From NCBI GenBank assembly GCA_016928395.1, contig JAFGKV010000206.1, forward strand, positions 1 to 18,174: 18,174 nucleotides of DNA, written 5' to 3'. Below are positions 1 through 7,732 of the stretch, one piece after another (the first letter of the stretch is position 1; the number at the start of each line of letters is the position of its first letter). The notes below the pieces were generated by a model. That model ran no database searches. It saw nothing but the letters and a program-made list of their open reading frames with translations, and was not told the origin of the DNA. Origin of the DNA: Candidatus Fermentibacterota bacterium (GTDB lineage Bacteria > JAFGKV01). Made by a program: the position numbers and the translations under genes.

Positions 1-31
1 CCCCCGGCCAGCGAGGGGAAACACGGCCTGG

Positions 32-54
32 ATTGCCCGATCGCGTCGGGCAAT
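32..54. repeat. Perfect 9-bp palindrome with 5-nt loop, REP-like
   Basis: ATTGCCCGA at 32-40 pairs perfectly with TCGGGCAAT at 46-54 around the loop TCGCG. There is no T tract on either side, so it is a poor intrinsic terminator. The surrounding text (GC-rich stem followed by AATGACAGAGG) resembles dispersed REP-type palindromes seen in many bacterial intergenic regions. It could instead end a gene lying to the left of the window. Confidence 0.5.
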
Positions 55-80
55 GACAGAGGCGGAAGGCAGTGCAACGT

Positions 81-178
81 CACTCCTATCTCCTATCTCC
101 TCACTCCTATCTCCTCACTCCTCACTCCTCTCTCCTCACTCCTCACTCCTCACTCCTCACTCCTCTCTCCTCACTCCA
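81..178. repeat. Heptanucleotide minisatellite, 14 copies of NNCTCCT
   Basis: Fourteen consecutive 7-bp units run without an indel from 81 to 178. The core CTCCT is constant apart from the final unit, which ends CTCCA. The first two bases vary between CA (nine units), AT (three) and CT (two). The + strand is therefore pure pyrimidine except for single A residues, and the - strand is purine-rich. Short reading frames cross it, but a 7-bp unit is not a multiple of three and the array has no ribosome-binding context, so I read it as non-coding. Confidence 0.9.
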
Positions 179-386
179 GAGAGAGCGAAGCAAGGCGACC
201 TCCGGCGTGGGTGACGCGTGGGACCCATCCCGGTGTTCTTGGAAGGGAATGTCGATATCTCATCATGATGCGCCCTTGAGGATCTCTGCCTTGGTGCGCC
301 ATGATGTCGTTCGGTGAACATCACACACCAACTCAGGGTAACACTGCCATACGCACCCGGTAGCACATGAAGAGGAGAGTCATTCC
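179..386 (+). other. Leader region upstream of the TonB-dependent receptor
   Basis: With the two repeats above, this completes a gene-free stretch of 386 bases. I find no confident sigma70 promoter: a TTGAGG at about 285 has only a weak partner downstream. The one clear signal is a Shine-Dalgarno AGGAG at 373-377, nine bases before the ATG at 387, which fixes that start. Confidence 0.5.
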
Positions 387-2675
387 ATGAACGGCATGAG
401 AGTTTCCCTTGTCGCTTGTCTCGCATTCATCTCGCTGGCGCTGGGCGCCACTCACGCCTACCCCATCCGTGGCTTCGTGGTGGACGCCACCTCCGGAGAA
501 CCGCTTCCGGTGGCCAATGTCTGGTTGGAGGGCACATCCCGCGGCACCGCGGCGAATCTCGACGGCTACTTCGTTATCAATGACCTGGAGCCGGGCCGGC
601 ATACCCTTCAGGTCTCCTATGTCGGCTACCACACGGCACGCACACCCGTGGAAGTCACCACGATCCTGATGGAGCCCATCAGGATTGAACTGCTCCCCGA
701 GGCCGTGCAACTCGATGCGGTGGAGATCGTGGCCGAGGAGGAAAGCGCAGCCGAAGAGAGGATCAGCCCGCGGGTTTCCACCGTGCCGGTGGATGGATTG
801 ACTATCCGCTCGATGCCTTCCCTCATGGCGGAAATGGATATCCTTCGGGCCGTGCAGACCATCCCCGGCGTCAAGGCATCTTCCGACCTCAGCAGCGCGC
901 CGTACATCCGGGGAGGAAGCCCTGACCAGACCCTCATTCTCATGGATCACAACGTCGTATACAACCCCTCCCACCTCTTCGGGCTGTTCAGCACATTCAA
1001 CGCCGATGCGGTGAAGCGCCTCGAACTCATCAAGGGCGGGTTCCCCGCGGAGTATGGAGGCCGTAGCGGCAGCGTCTTGGATGTCATCACCAATGAGGGA
1101 AACCGCCGACAGGCCAAGGGTCTGTTCTCCGTCGGCGTCATCTCGGCCCGTGGCGCCTTGGAGGGGCCCTTACCCCAGGGCCGCGGGTCGTATGCGGTCT
1201 CCGCCCGCCGGACCTACTTCGAACCGATCCTGGAGGCGCTGCGCAAGGCATACGATACCGATATCCCCGACTATCACTTTTACGATGCCAACGGCAAGCT
1301 TAACTTCGACATCTCACCCAAAACTACCCTCACGGTGGCTGGCTACTTGGGCAATGACCTCATGACCGCGGAATTCGGGGACCCGGATGAACGGCTTGGT
1401 ATCACGATGGCCTGGGGCAATCGTTCCGTCACCAGCAGGCTGCGTCACGTGCTGTCGCAGAACCTGTTCCTCTCCATGGGGGCCGGAGTCAGCCGCTATC
1501 GCTCCAGGTGGTCATTCGACTCCGACGGCGTCATGCTGGAGGAGGCGAGAAACACTTTGCTGGACTACTCATTCAAGGCCGATCTGGAGATGCTGGGCCG
1601 TGAGAAACACCGGGTGAAAGCCGGGATCAGCGTGAACGACTACATCATAAACTTCGTGGACAAGGCTGAGGACGTGACCTGGGTGGACGTCGACACCTCT
1701 ACGGTCAATGTCGCGGCGTATGTCCAGGACACGTGGCGAGTGAGCCCTCTGCTGGAGATCCAGCCCGGCCTCCGCGCCTACTACCACCACGCGGGCAAGC
1801 ATGCTCGCGTGGATCCGCGGCTATCCCTGGTGTATCACCACGGTCCAAAGATGCGCGTCAAGCTCTCCGCCGGCCGCTACACCCAGTGGATCAATGTCAT
1901 CACCTTTGGCGAAGGGTTCAGCAACTTTGACATATGGCTGCCGGTGGATGGCTCGATGAAGCCGACGCACACGACCCAGACGGTCGTGGGCTTCGAGTAT
2001 GACCCCACGCCCGAACTCCAGTTCACCACCGAGGCCTACTATACCGACATGAAGAACCTGACAACTTTCGACATGCTCACTGACGAGGGAGAGGTGGGGG
2101 CGGACGCCTTTGTCACCGGCAAGGGCTTCGCCTACGGCCTGGAGTGGATGCTGCGCCGCAATGTCGGTCGAACCACGGGCTGGATCGGCTACTCCCTGTC
2201 GTGGACGAAGCGCCGGTTTCCCCATACCTATGTGAACAACGGCGACTGGTTCTATCCCCGGTGGGATCGCCGGCACGACTTCATAGTAGTAGCCAACCGC
2301 GCTCTCAGCAGCCGGTGGGACCTGTCCACATCCTGGCGCTACAACACCGGCCAGGGATTCACCCAGGCCCTGGGCATGTACACGGTCAGGGAGCCCGGTG
2401 TGCCGCCGGACTGGATGTTCGGTGACGGGCGCGTGGTTCTGCCGGGCTCAATGAACAACTACCGCTTCCCGGCAGACCATCGGCTCGACATCACGGCAAG
2501 CTACAAACACAAGATGTTCGGCCTTCCCGCCAAGCTCAATCTGAGTGTGTACAATGTCTACAGCCGCCGCAGTCATTGGATCAGGTACTACGACACTGAA
2601 GAGAATCCGGTGGACGTCACCGATGTCAAGCTCTTGCCCATCGTTCCGCTCCTCTCCTACGAAGTGAGGTTCTAG
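387..2675 (+). CDS. TonB-dependent outer-membrane receptor with N-terminal carboxypeptidase-regulatory-like domain
   Basis: This is an outer-membrane active transporter of 762 aa that would import a substrate using TonB/ExbBD energy. A signal peptide spans about residues 1-24 (hydrophobic run ending THA). Residues 27-110 form a CarboxypepD_reg-like beta-sandwich with the typical IRGFVVDATSGEPLPVANV opening and a DGYF turn. The plug follows at about 130-240 (IPGVKASSDLSSAPYIRGG; then LELIKGGFPAEYGGRSGSVLDV). The rest is a beta-barrel rich in alternating aromatic residues that ends in YEVRF, a typical terminal beta-signal. AGGAG nine bases upstream supports the ATG. The gene is two bases from the next one, so the two are translated as a unit. 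The receptor-plus-lipoprotein arrangement resembles Bacteroidota uptake pairs. The substrate cannot be told from sequence. I see no clear TonB box. Confidence 0.93.
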   Translation: MNGMRVSLVACLAFISLALGATHAYPIRGFVVDATSGEPLPVANVWLEGTSRGTAANLDGYFVINDLEPGRHTLQVSYVGYHTARTPVEVTTILMEPIRIELLPEAVQLDAVEIVAEEESAAEERISPRVSTVPVDGLTIRSMPSLMAEMDILRAVQTIPGVKASSDLSSAPYIRGGSPDQTLILMDHNVVYNPSHLFGLFSTFNADAVKRLELIKGGFPAEYGGRSGSVLDVITNEGNRRQAKGLFSVGVISARGALEGPLPQGRGSYAVSARRTYFEPILEALRKAYDTDIPDYHFYDANGKLNFDISPKTTLTVAGYLGNDLMTAEFGDPDERLGITMAWGNRSVTSRLRHVLSQNLFLSMGAGVSRYRSRWSFDSDGVMLEEARNTLLDYSFKADLEMLGREKHRVKAGISVNDYIINFVDKAEDVTWVDVDTSTVNVAAYVQDTWRVSPLLEIQPGLRAYYHHAGKHARVDPRLSLVYHHGPKMRVKLSAGRYTQWINVITFGEGFSNFDIWLPVDGSMKPTHTTQTVVGFEYDPTPELQFTTEAYYTDMKNLTTFDMLTDEGEVGADAFVTGKGFAYGLEWMLRRNVGRTTGWIGYSLSWTKRRFPHTYVNNGDWFYPRWDRRHDFIVVANRALSSRWDLSTSWRYNTGQGFTQALGMYTVREPGVPPDWMFGDGRVVLPGSMNNYRFPADHRLDITASYKHKMFGLPAKLNLSVYNVYSRRSHWIRYYDTEENPVDVTDVKLLPIVPLLSYEVRF

Positions 2676-2677
2676 CC

Positions 2678-3547
2678 GTGAAGAGAAGTGTCAAACCCGT
2701 CCGAATCACCTTGTCGGTGCTCTCACCGCTGCTGGCTCTGCTACTCATGCCCGGTTGCGATTCGACACCCACCGAAGTCGACAACTACGATCCGGAGCCG
2801 GTCCTCACCGCCTACCTCGTTCGCGGCGAACCGGTGCGTGAAATCTACCTGCAGCGGGTCGCTCCGGTGACAGGGTTCTATGACCCCCAGGATCATGGCA
2901 TTGTCGGGGCGGAGCTGTTCCTCGCAAGGCTCGATATGCTGCCCGACACCCTCCGTTTCCATGACGATCCAGAGGAACGCGGCCACTACCTCCCGGACGA
3001 CACCACATGGGTGCCTGAAGGCAAGGCTCGCTATCGCATTGAGGCTCGGTTCGGCGGTGAGCAGGTGTGGGCCGAAACCGTCGTGCCCGACAGCTTTGAC
3101 CTGACCGTGCTCCCCAGGCCAATCGCGGGGGACACGCTGACGCGCGAAGACGATAACATCTTCTTGCAGTGGACCGCGTCAGACAGCGCCGGAGGGTACA
3201 CGTTCAACATCATGTCGCTGGCTGATGAAGACTCGTTGGTTCCTCTTGATCCCGACTATGATCCCGAGGATGCCGACGAGGATTCGCTGGGCAGAAGCGG
3301 CGGGTGGATGATGCGTGAGGATCAGCGCACGCTCACCATCCCGTGGATCATGTTCTACTGGTCCGGCCCGTACCGCATGTCCGTGATGGCGGTGACAAAG
3401 GACTACTATGACTACTCATTCGCGTGGTTGAGGATTATGAGCGGCAGCGAGGTCACGCTTCCCACCAACATTCACGGCGGCATCGGCATCTTCGCCGGTC
3501 TTTCCCGGCATCAGTTCGAGTTCTACATGAAACCCACCGACGAGTGA
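2678..3547 (+). CDS. DUF4249-like lipoprotein, partner of the TonB-dependent receptor
   Basis: This is a 289-aa lipoprotein beginning at a GTG two bases after the receptor stop; a TGAGGT upstream can serve as its ribosome-binding site. A lipoprotein signal peptide ends in a lipobox LMPGC with the acylated Cys at residue 27, followed by Asp. The order of segments fits DUF4249 proteins: an early EPVLTAYLVRGEPVREIYLQR strand pair, a central two-domain beta region, and a C-terminal IHGGIGIFAGLSRHQF stretch. In Bacteroidota these proteins are commonly encoded next to TonB-dependent receptors, and a substrate-binding or lid role on the outer membrane is usually assumed but not proven. Residues 183-202 are unusually acidic and could bind divalent cations. 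The family call rests on motif memory, not a profile search. Confidence 0.75.
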   Translation: MKRSVKPVRITLSVLSPLLALLLMPGCDSTPTEVDNYDPEPVLTAYLVRGEPVREIYLQRVAPVTGFYDPQDHGIVGAELFLARLDMLPDTLRFHDDPEERGHYLPDDTTWVPEGKARYRIEARFGGEQVWAETVVPDSFDLTVLPRPIAGDTLTREDDNIFLQWTASDSAGGYTFNIMSLADEDSLVPLDPDYDPEDADEDSLGRSGGWMMREDQRTLTIPWIMFYWSGPYRMSVMAVTKDYYDYSFAWLRIMSGSEVTLPTNIHGGIGIFAGLSRHQFEFYMKPTDE

Positions 3548-3584
3548 GCGGCAGGAAGGAAGGGTGGATGGCCTGTGCGGGGCT

Positions 3585-3608
3585 GCGAGGAGACGGCGAC
3601 CTCCTCGC
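3585..3608. terminator. Stem-loop between convergent genes
   Basis: GCGAGGAG at 3585-3592 pairs perfectly with CTCCTCGC at 3601-3608 around an 8-nt loop. It lies in the 84-bp gap where the lipoprotein gene and the helicase gene converge. There is no T tract on either strand, so it would act as a pause or RNA-stability element, or as a weak terminator, rather than a classical intrinsic terminator. Confidence 0.45.
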
Positions 3609-3631
3609 GGAGCGGGCCGGACGGCTCGTTA

Positions 3632-5872
3632 CTACCCCCCTCGAACCTGGAGCGCGCCCCCATAGGCCTTGAGGCGGCGAACCTTGCCGTCAGCGAATCT
3701 GACGTCAACCTGGAGGTTTCGGCCTTCTCCGTGTCGACCCACGACCATGCCGGTGCCCCATTCGGGATGATCCACCAGCTTGCCCATGGCCAGTATGCCG
3801 CCGACGGGAAGCTGTGAGGTCTCGTAGTCCAGCACGGCCTCGCCGGGTTCCGTGGGGCCGGGAGGAACCGGCCGTGCCTGACGCGCGAAGTGCGACGGTC
3901 GAATCCGGGGAGAAACACGCCTGCCACCTCTGTTCTCCACACATTCAGGTGGGAGCTCCGCCAGAAACCGTGAAGCGCGCCCTCCCCCCATGGCGAACCC
4001 CCCCTGATACCGGAACCGCGCCCATGTGAGGAACAATCGCTCTTGTGCCCGGGTCATGCCGACATACAGCAGGCGCCGTTCCTCTTCCAGCTCCTCCGGG
4101 CTCCCCAGGCTCCGATGCCACGGCAACAGGCCGTCTTCCAGGCCGACCACGTAGACCACGGGAAACTCCAGCCCCTTGGCGCAGTGAAGCGTCATCATCG
4201 TGACCATGCTCCCGCCCAACTCCGTCTCATCGATATCCGTGATCAGGGCGACTTCCTCCAGAAAAGCACGGAGCGAATCGTCACCTTCGGGCGCGGTGTA
4301 GGTCGCGGTGGCCGTCAGGAACTCCTGGATGTTCTCCGCCCTGCCCTCGGCCTCAACTGTATGTTCTTTGCTGTACAGCTCGATGAGACTCAGTTCACGC
4401 TCCAGCGTCGCCACCAGTTCCCCCACCGGAACACGCTCCCGGAGCGCCTCCAGCGTTCGAAACAGGTCAGCCAGCGTCTTGAGGCCGCGCTGCGCCTTGC
4501 CGGCGATATCTCCCGCATCGTCAGAGCGCAGCAGGGCTTCGTACAGGGAGATTCCTCGGCTTACCGCAAACTGGCGAAGGGTCTCGCGGGTCTTGTCGCC
4601 GACGCCCCGGGGCGGGACGTTGAGGATCCTGAGCAGACTGATCTCGTCGCGGGGATTGGCGACGATCCTCAGATAGGCCAAGAGGTCCTTGATTTCCTTG
4701 CGTTCGTAGAAGCGGATGCCGCCAACGATGCGGTACGGAATGCCCGCGCGGCGGAATGCTTCTTCCAGAGCCCTCGATTGGGCATTAATCCGGTAGAGCA
4801 CGGCCTGGGCGCCAAAGGGCAATCCCTTGGTGGCCAGATCAGCAACGCGCACCGCCACCTGGTATGCCTCGTCCTGCTCGTCCATGCAGTCGACCACCAT
4901 GACCGGGGCGCCGGGCTCGCGGTCGGTCCACAGCTTCTTCTCCTTGCGGCTTTGGTTGTTGGCCACCACGGAAGATGCCGCATGGAGGATGCTGGCGGTG
5001 GACCGGTAGTTCTGCTCCAACCACACGGTACGGGCATCGGGAAAATCACTCTCGAATCCCAGTATGTTGCGGACTTGGGCGCCTCGCCACCGGTAGATGC
5101 TCTGATCATCGTCTCCCACGACGCAGATATTGCGGCGCTCGCCTACGAGGCCTTTGAGCAGTACGTACTGGGCATGATTGGTGTCTTGGTACTCGTCCAC
5201 AAGAATGTGGTCAAATCGGCGGCGATAGACCTCCTGGATATCGGGCCGCTCTGAAAAGAGCCGAATGGGCAGAATCAGAAGATCATCGAAGTCGGCCGCA
5301 TTATTGTCGCGGAGACCGCTCTCGTAACGCTCATACACATCGGCCACCGCGAATTCATACGGGCCTCGGGCGCGCGAGCGATACCGGGAGGGGCTCACCA
5401 GATCGTTCTTGGCCCGGGAGATGGAACTTCTGATCTGCTGCGGAGGATGCTGTGAGGCCGAGACCCCGACCTCCTCGCACACCCGCTTCACCAGCCGCAG
5501 CGAGTCGTCGGAATCAAAGATCGTGAAATCGGTGCGAAGACCGATGGTGTCGAGGTGACGCCTGAGAATCCGGGCGAACAGTGAGTGAAACGTACCCACC
5601 CACATCCTGGCCGCAGAGTCGCCCAGAAGGCCGATGAGCCGCTCTTTCATCTCGCCCGCGGCCTTGTTCGTGAAGGTGACCGCCAAAATGCACTCCGGGG
5701 GCACGTGCGCGTACCCGACGAGGTACGCGATGCGGAAGGTGAGGACCCGGGTCTTGCCGCTTCCGGCGCCGGCCAGCACCAGCAGAGGCCCGTCTCCATA
5801 GGTGACGGCCTCCAGCTGTGGCGGATTCAGGGCACGGCGGAGTGACGCCAGGAACGTGTCGGATCCGGTCAC
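3632..5872 (-). CDS. pcrA: UvrD/PcrA family ATP-dependent 3'-5' DNA helicase (SF1A)
   Basis: This is a 746-aa superfamily 1A helicase acting in nucleotide-excision and replication-linked repair; the length is typical for PcrA/UvrD. All signature motifs are present in order: Q motif LNPPQLEAV (15-23), Walker A AGAGSGKT (34-41), Ia TFTNKAAGEM, motif II VDEYQDT (about 225-231), motif III GDDDQSIYRWRGA (253-265), motif IV LEQNYRST, motif V TLHCAKGLEFPVVYVVGLE and motif VI RRLLYVGMTRAQERL. The last 55 or so residues contain GILAMGKLVDHPEWGTG, matching the C-terminal Tudor-like domain of PcrA/UvrD that contacts RNA polymerase. The start is GTG at 5872, supported by GGTGGAG seven bases upstream. It lies 117 bases downstream of proS on the same strand and may be co-transcribed. 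PcrA and UvrD cannot be separated without a tree. Confidence 0.95.
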   Translation of the reverse strand: MTGSDTFLASLRRALNPPQLEAVTYGDGPLLVLAGAGSGKTRVLTFRIAYLVGYAHVPPECILAVTFTNKAAGEMKERLIGLLGDSAARMWVGTFHSLFARILRRHLDTIGLRTDFTIFDSDDSLRLVKRVCEEVGVSASQHPPQQIRSSISRAKNDLVSPSRYRSRARGPYEFAVADVYERYESGLRDNNAADFDDLLILPIRLFSERPDIQEVYRRRFDHILVDEYQDTNHAQYVLLKGLVGERRNICVVGDDDQSIYRWRGAQVRNILGFESDFPDARTVWLEQNYRSTASILHAASSVVANNQSRKEKKLWTDREPGAPVMVVDCMDEQDEAYQVAVRVADLATKGLPFGAQAVLYRINAQSRALEEAFRRAGIPYRIVGGIRFYERKEIKDLLAYLRIVANPRDEISLLRILNVPPRGVGDKTRETLRQFAVSRGISLYEALLRSDDAGDIAGKAQRGLKTLADLFRTLEALRERVPVGELVATLERELSLIELYSKEHTVEAEGRAENIQEFLTATATYTAPEGDDSLRAFLEEVALITDIDETELGGSMVTMMTLHCAKGLEFPVVYVVGLEDGLLPWHRSLGSPEELEEERRLLYVGMTRAQERLFLTWARFRYQGGFAMGGGRASRFLAELPPECVENRGGRRVSPRIRPSHFARQARPVPPGPTEPGEAVLDYETSQLPVGGILAMGKLVDHPEWGTGMVVGRHGEGRNLQVDVRFADGKVRRLKAYGGALQVRGG

Positions 5873-5989
5873 GTCTTCACTCCACCCGCCGCGAGGTCAG
5901 GCCTGCACAGTGGGTTCCTCTCGACAGCTTCCCATGACACGGGAGACGGGGCGCCTGAGATCGGTATCGCGCCGCGCATGTTCCGGCTG

Positions 5990-7420
5990 TCAGTACGCCT
6001 TTGCGAACAAGACGCGCGTTCGAGAGGGCTTCCCCGAGAGGATACAGCGGCCATCCTCTTCGTCGCCGTCCAAGGGTATGAGACGCACGGTAGCCTTCGT
6101 ACGTTCCTTGATCTCGGCCTCCACCTCGGGGTCGCCCGACCAGTGCGCCCAGACAAAGGCGGAGCCGTCGCGGAAGATCTCCTCGAACTCCTCCCAGGAG
6201 TCGACACTGTGGGTGTTCTGGTCACGGAACGACCGTGCCCGCTCCAAGAGGTCGCGCTGCATGGCCTCGGCGGTCTGCTGGATATGATCGGCGAGGCCTT
6301 CCATGGGAGCCGTGGTCTTCGGCTTGGTGTCGCGTCGGACTACCGTCACCTGACCCTGCGCCAGGTCTCGTGGCCCGATCTCGATCCGGATGGGCACTCC
6401 TCGCAGCTCCCACTCGGTGAACTTGCGGCCTGGCTTGGCGGTATCGCGATCGTCAACCACGGTACGCCATGCCTTGGGGAACTGCCGGGCGGCGGCGTGG
6501 GCCGCCTCCAAAACCGCTGTCCGTTCCTCATCGCTCCTGTAGATGGGCACGATCACCGCCAACTGAGGTGCAAGCCGAGGCGGGATGACCAACCCGTCAT
6601 CATCGCTGTGGGTCATCACCAGGCCACCCACCAGGCGCGTTGAGACGCCCCAACTCGTGGCCCACACGTATTCCTGAACCCCTTCCGGTGAGAGGTACGT
6701 CACATCGAAAGCCTTGGCAAAGTTCTGGCCCAAATCGTGGCTCGTGCCCGCCTGCAGCGATTTCCCATCCTGCATCAAAGCTTCAATGCAGTAGGTTACC
6801 AAAGCGCCGGGGAACTTCTCGGCATCGGTCTTGCGGCCCACGTGCACGGGCATGGCCATGTACTCTTCGGCGAATTGGCGGTAAACATCCAGCATCTGCA
6901 GCGCTTCACGATGGGAGTCTTCGTGGGTGGCATGGGCGGTGTGCCCCTCCTGCCACAAAAACTCGGTGGTGCGCAGGAACAATCTGGTCCGCATCTCCCA
7001 CCGCACGACATTGGCCCATTGGTTTATCAGCAGCGGAAGGTCGCGGTATGAACGAATCCACTTGCGATACATGCTCCAGATGATGGTCTCGCTGGTAGGC
7101 CTTATGTAGAGGGGCTCCTCCAGGGGCTTGCCGCCGCCCATGGTGACCACCGCGCACTCGGGCGAAAAGCCCTCGACGTGCTCAGCCTCCTTGCGCATGA
7201 AGCTCTCTGGGATCAGCAGGGGGAAATAGGCATTGGAGTGGCCCGTATCCTTGAAGAGCCCATCCAATCCCGACTGCATCTTCTCCCAGATGCCATACCC
7301 ATTGGGGCGAATAACCATGCACCCCTTGACCGGCGCATAGTCAGCCAGTTCCGCATTGAGGACGACGTCCACATACCACTGGGCGTAGTCCTCGCTCCGA
7401 GGAGTGATGACGCGTGCCAC
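5990..7420 (-). CDS. proS: Prolyl-tRNA synthetase, archaeal/eukaryotic-type (ProS type 3)
   Basis: This cytoplasmic class II synthetase charges tRNA-Pro. At 476 aa it lacks the editing insertion domain of the long bacterial form. Visible elements are motif 1 ([19 protein letters not shown], about 31-49), the proline-binding RPTSET (107-112), motif 2 ([23 protein letters not shown], about 138-160 overall), the [14 protein letters not shown] loop, motif 3 with [23 protein letters not shown], an HGTP anticodon-binding domain and the characteristic C-terminal Tyr (FAKAY). In family members that bind zinc, the C-terminal domain carries a CxxC just before the end; here it reads CILSG, so one ligand is Ser. 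The start is GTG at 7420 with GGAGG five bases upstream; an ATG at 7436 is out of frame. It lies 83 bases behind the DUF5989 gene, across a structured hairpin. Confidence 0.96.
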   Translation of the reverse strand: MARVITPRSEDYAQWYVDVVLNAELADYAPVKGCMVIRPNGYGIWEKMQSGLDGLFKDTGHSNAYFPLLIPESFMRKEAEHVEGFSPECAVVTMGGGKPLEEPLYIRPTSETIIWSMYRKWIRSYRDLPLLINQWANVVRWEMRTRLFLRTTEFLWQEGHTAHATHEDSHREALQMLDVYRQFAEEYMAMPVHVGRKTDAEKFPGALVTYCIEALMQDGKSLQAGTSHDLGQNFAKAFDVTYLSPEGVQEYVWATSWGVSTRLVGGLVMTHSDDDGLVIPPRLAPQLAVIVPIYRSDEERTAVLEAAHAAARQFPKAWRTVVDDRDTAKPGRKFTEWELRGVPIRIEIGPRDLAQGQVTVVRRDTKPKTTAPMEGLADHIQQTAEAMQRDLLERARSFRDQNTHSVDSWEEFEEIFRDGSAFVWAHWSGDPEVEAEIKERTKATVRLIPLDGDEEDGRCILSGKPSRTRVLFAKAY

Positions 7421-7443
7421 TCCAACCTCCCGCCATGGATCAA

Positions 7444-7492
7444 ACCACCGGGCCGCCGTGGGTCATGGCCTGCGTGCCACGGCCCAGGTGGT
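7444..7492 (-). terminator. Bulged long hairpin between the DUF5989 gene and proS
   Basis: ACCACCGGGCC at 7444-7454 pairs with GGCCCAGGTGGT at 7481-7492, giving 11 pairs with one bulged A at 7486. Inside it, GTGG (7458-7461) can pair with CCAC (7477-7480). No T tract follows in the leftward direction. It may slow or end transcription of the carbamoyltransferase cassette before proS, or act as an RNA element in the proS leader. I prefer a partial terminator because it sits directly behind the DUF5989 stop codon. Confidence 0.4.
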
Positions 7493-7503
7493 ACCAGAGG
7501 TGA

Positions 7504-7671
7504 CTAGAACAAAGTGTAGATAAACGGTGCCAGGGCAGAGCCTTCGGTGAAGATGATGAGAAGACTCATGAGAAGAAGCACCAAGACAATGGGGCCAAGC
7601 CACCACTTCTTGCGAACCTTGAGAAAATCCCAGAACTCAGCGAAGATGCTGAGCTTTCCCGGCTGTGCCAT
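7504..7671 (-). CDS. DUF5989-family single-pass membrane protein
   Basis: This is a 55-aa inner-membrane protein. It begins with a short amphipathic stretch (LSIFAEFWDFLKVRKKWWL), then one transmembrane helix at about 26-41 (PIVLVLLLMSLLII). It ends with the conserved-looking tail EGSALAPFIYTLF. Length, the charged KVRKKWW before the helix and the APFIYTLF end match DUF5989 proteins, which are frequently found beside NodU/CmcH-type carbamoyltransferases. ATG at 7671 is supported by a strong AAAGGAG eight bases upstream. It is the last gene of the three-gene cassette, 61 bases behind the carbamoyltransferase. No molecular function is established for the family. The charged N-terminus suggests a membrane anchor or docking element for the soluble enzyme (inference). 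Confidence 0.88.
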   Translation of the reverse strand: MAQPGKLSIFAEFWDFLKVRKKWWLGPIVLVLLLMSLLIIFTEGSALAPFIYTLF

Positions 7672-7732
7672 GGATGGCTCCTTTCGGACATGCGACCGCC
7701 CTCAACGCCTGGTCGCGCGAGGCAGCCTCTCT

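Noticed and set aside
81-178. CRISPR array
   Set aside because: The units are 7 bp and directly adjacent; there are no spacers and no cas genes.
72-317. Rightward 81-codon frame translating the heptamer array into Leu/Ser/Thr/Pro/His repeats
   Set aside because: The low-complexity peptide is a direct product of the minisatellite; there is no ribosome-binding site and no family resemblance.
4043-5254. Rightward 403-codon frame
   Set aside because: It lies entirely antisense to the helicase gene, whose motifs are complete; the long frame is a codon-bias shadow of GC-rich coding DNA.
7421-7503. T-box riboswitch before proS
   Set aside because: The gap is only 83 bases, and I see no T-box core sequence or specifier stem; the structure present is a simple bulged hairpin.
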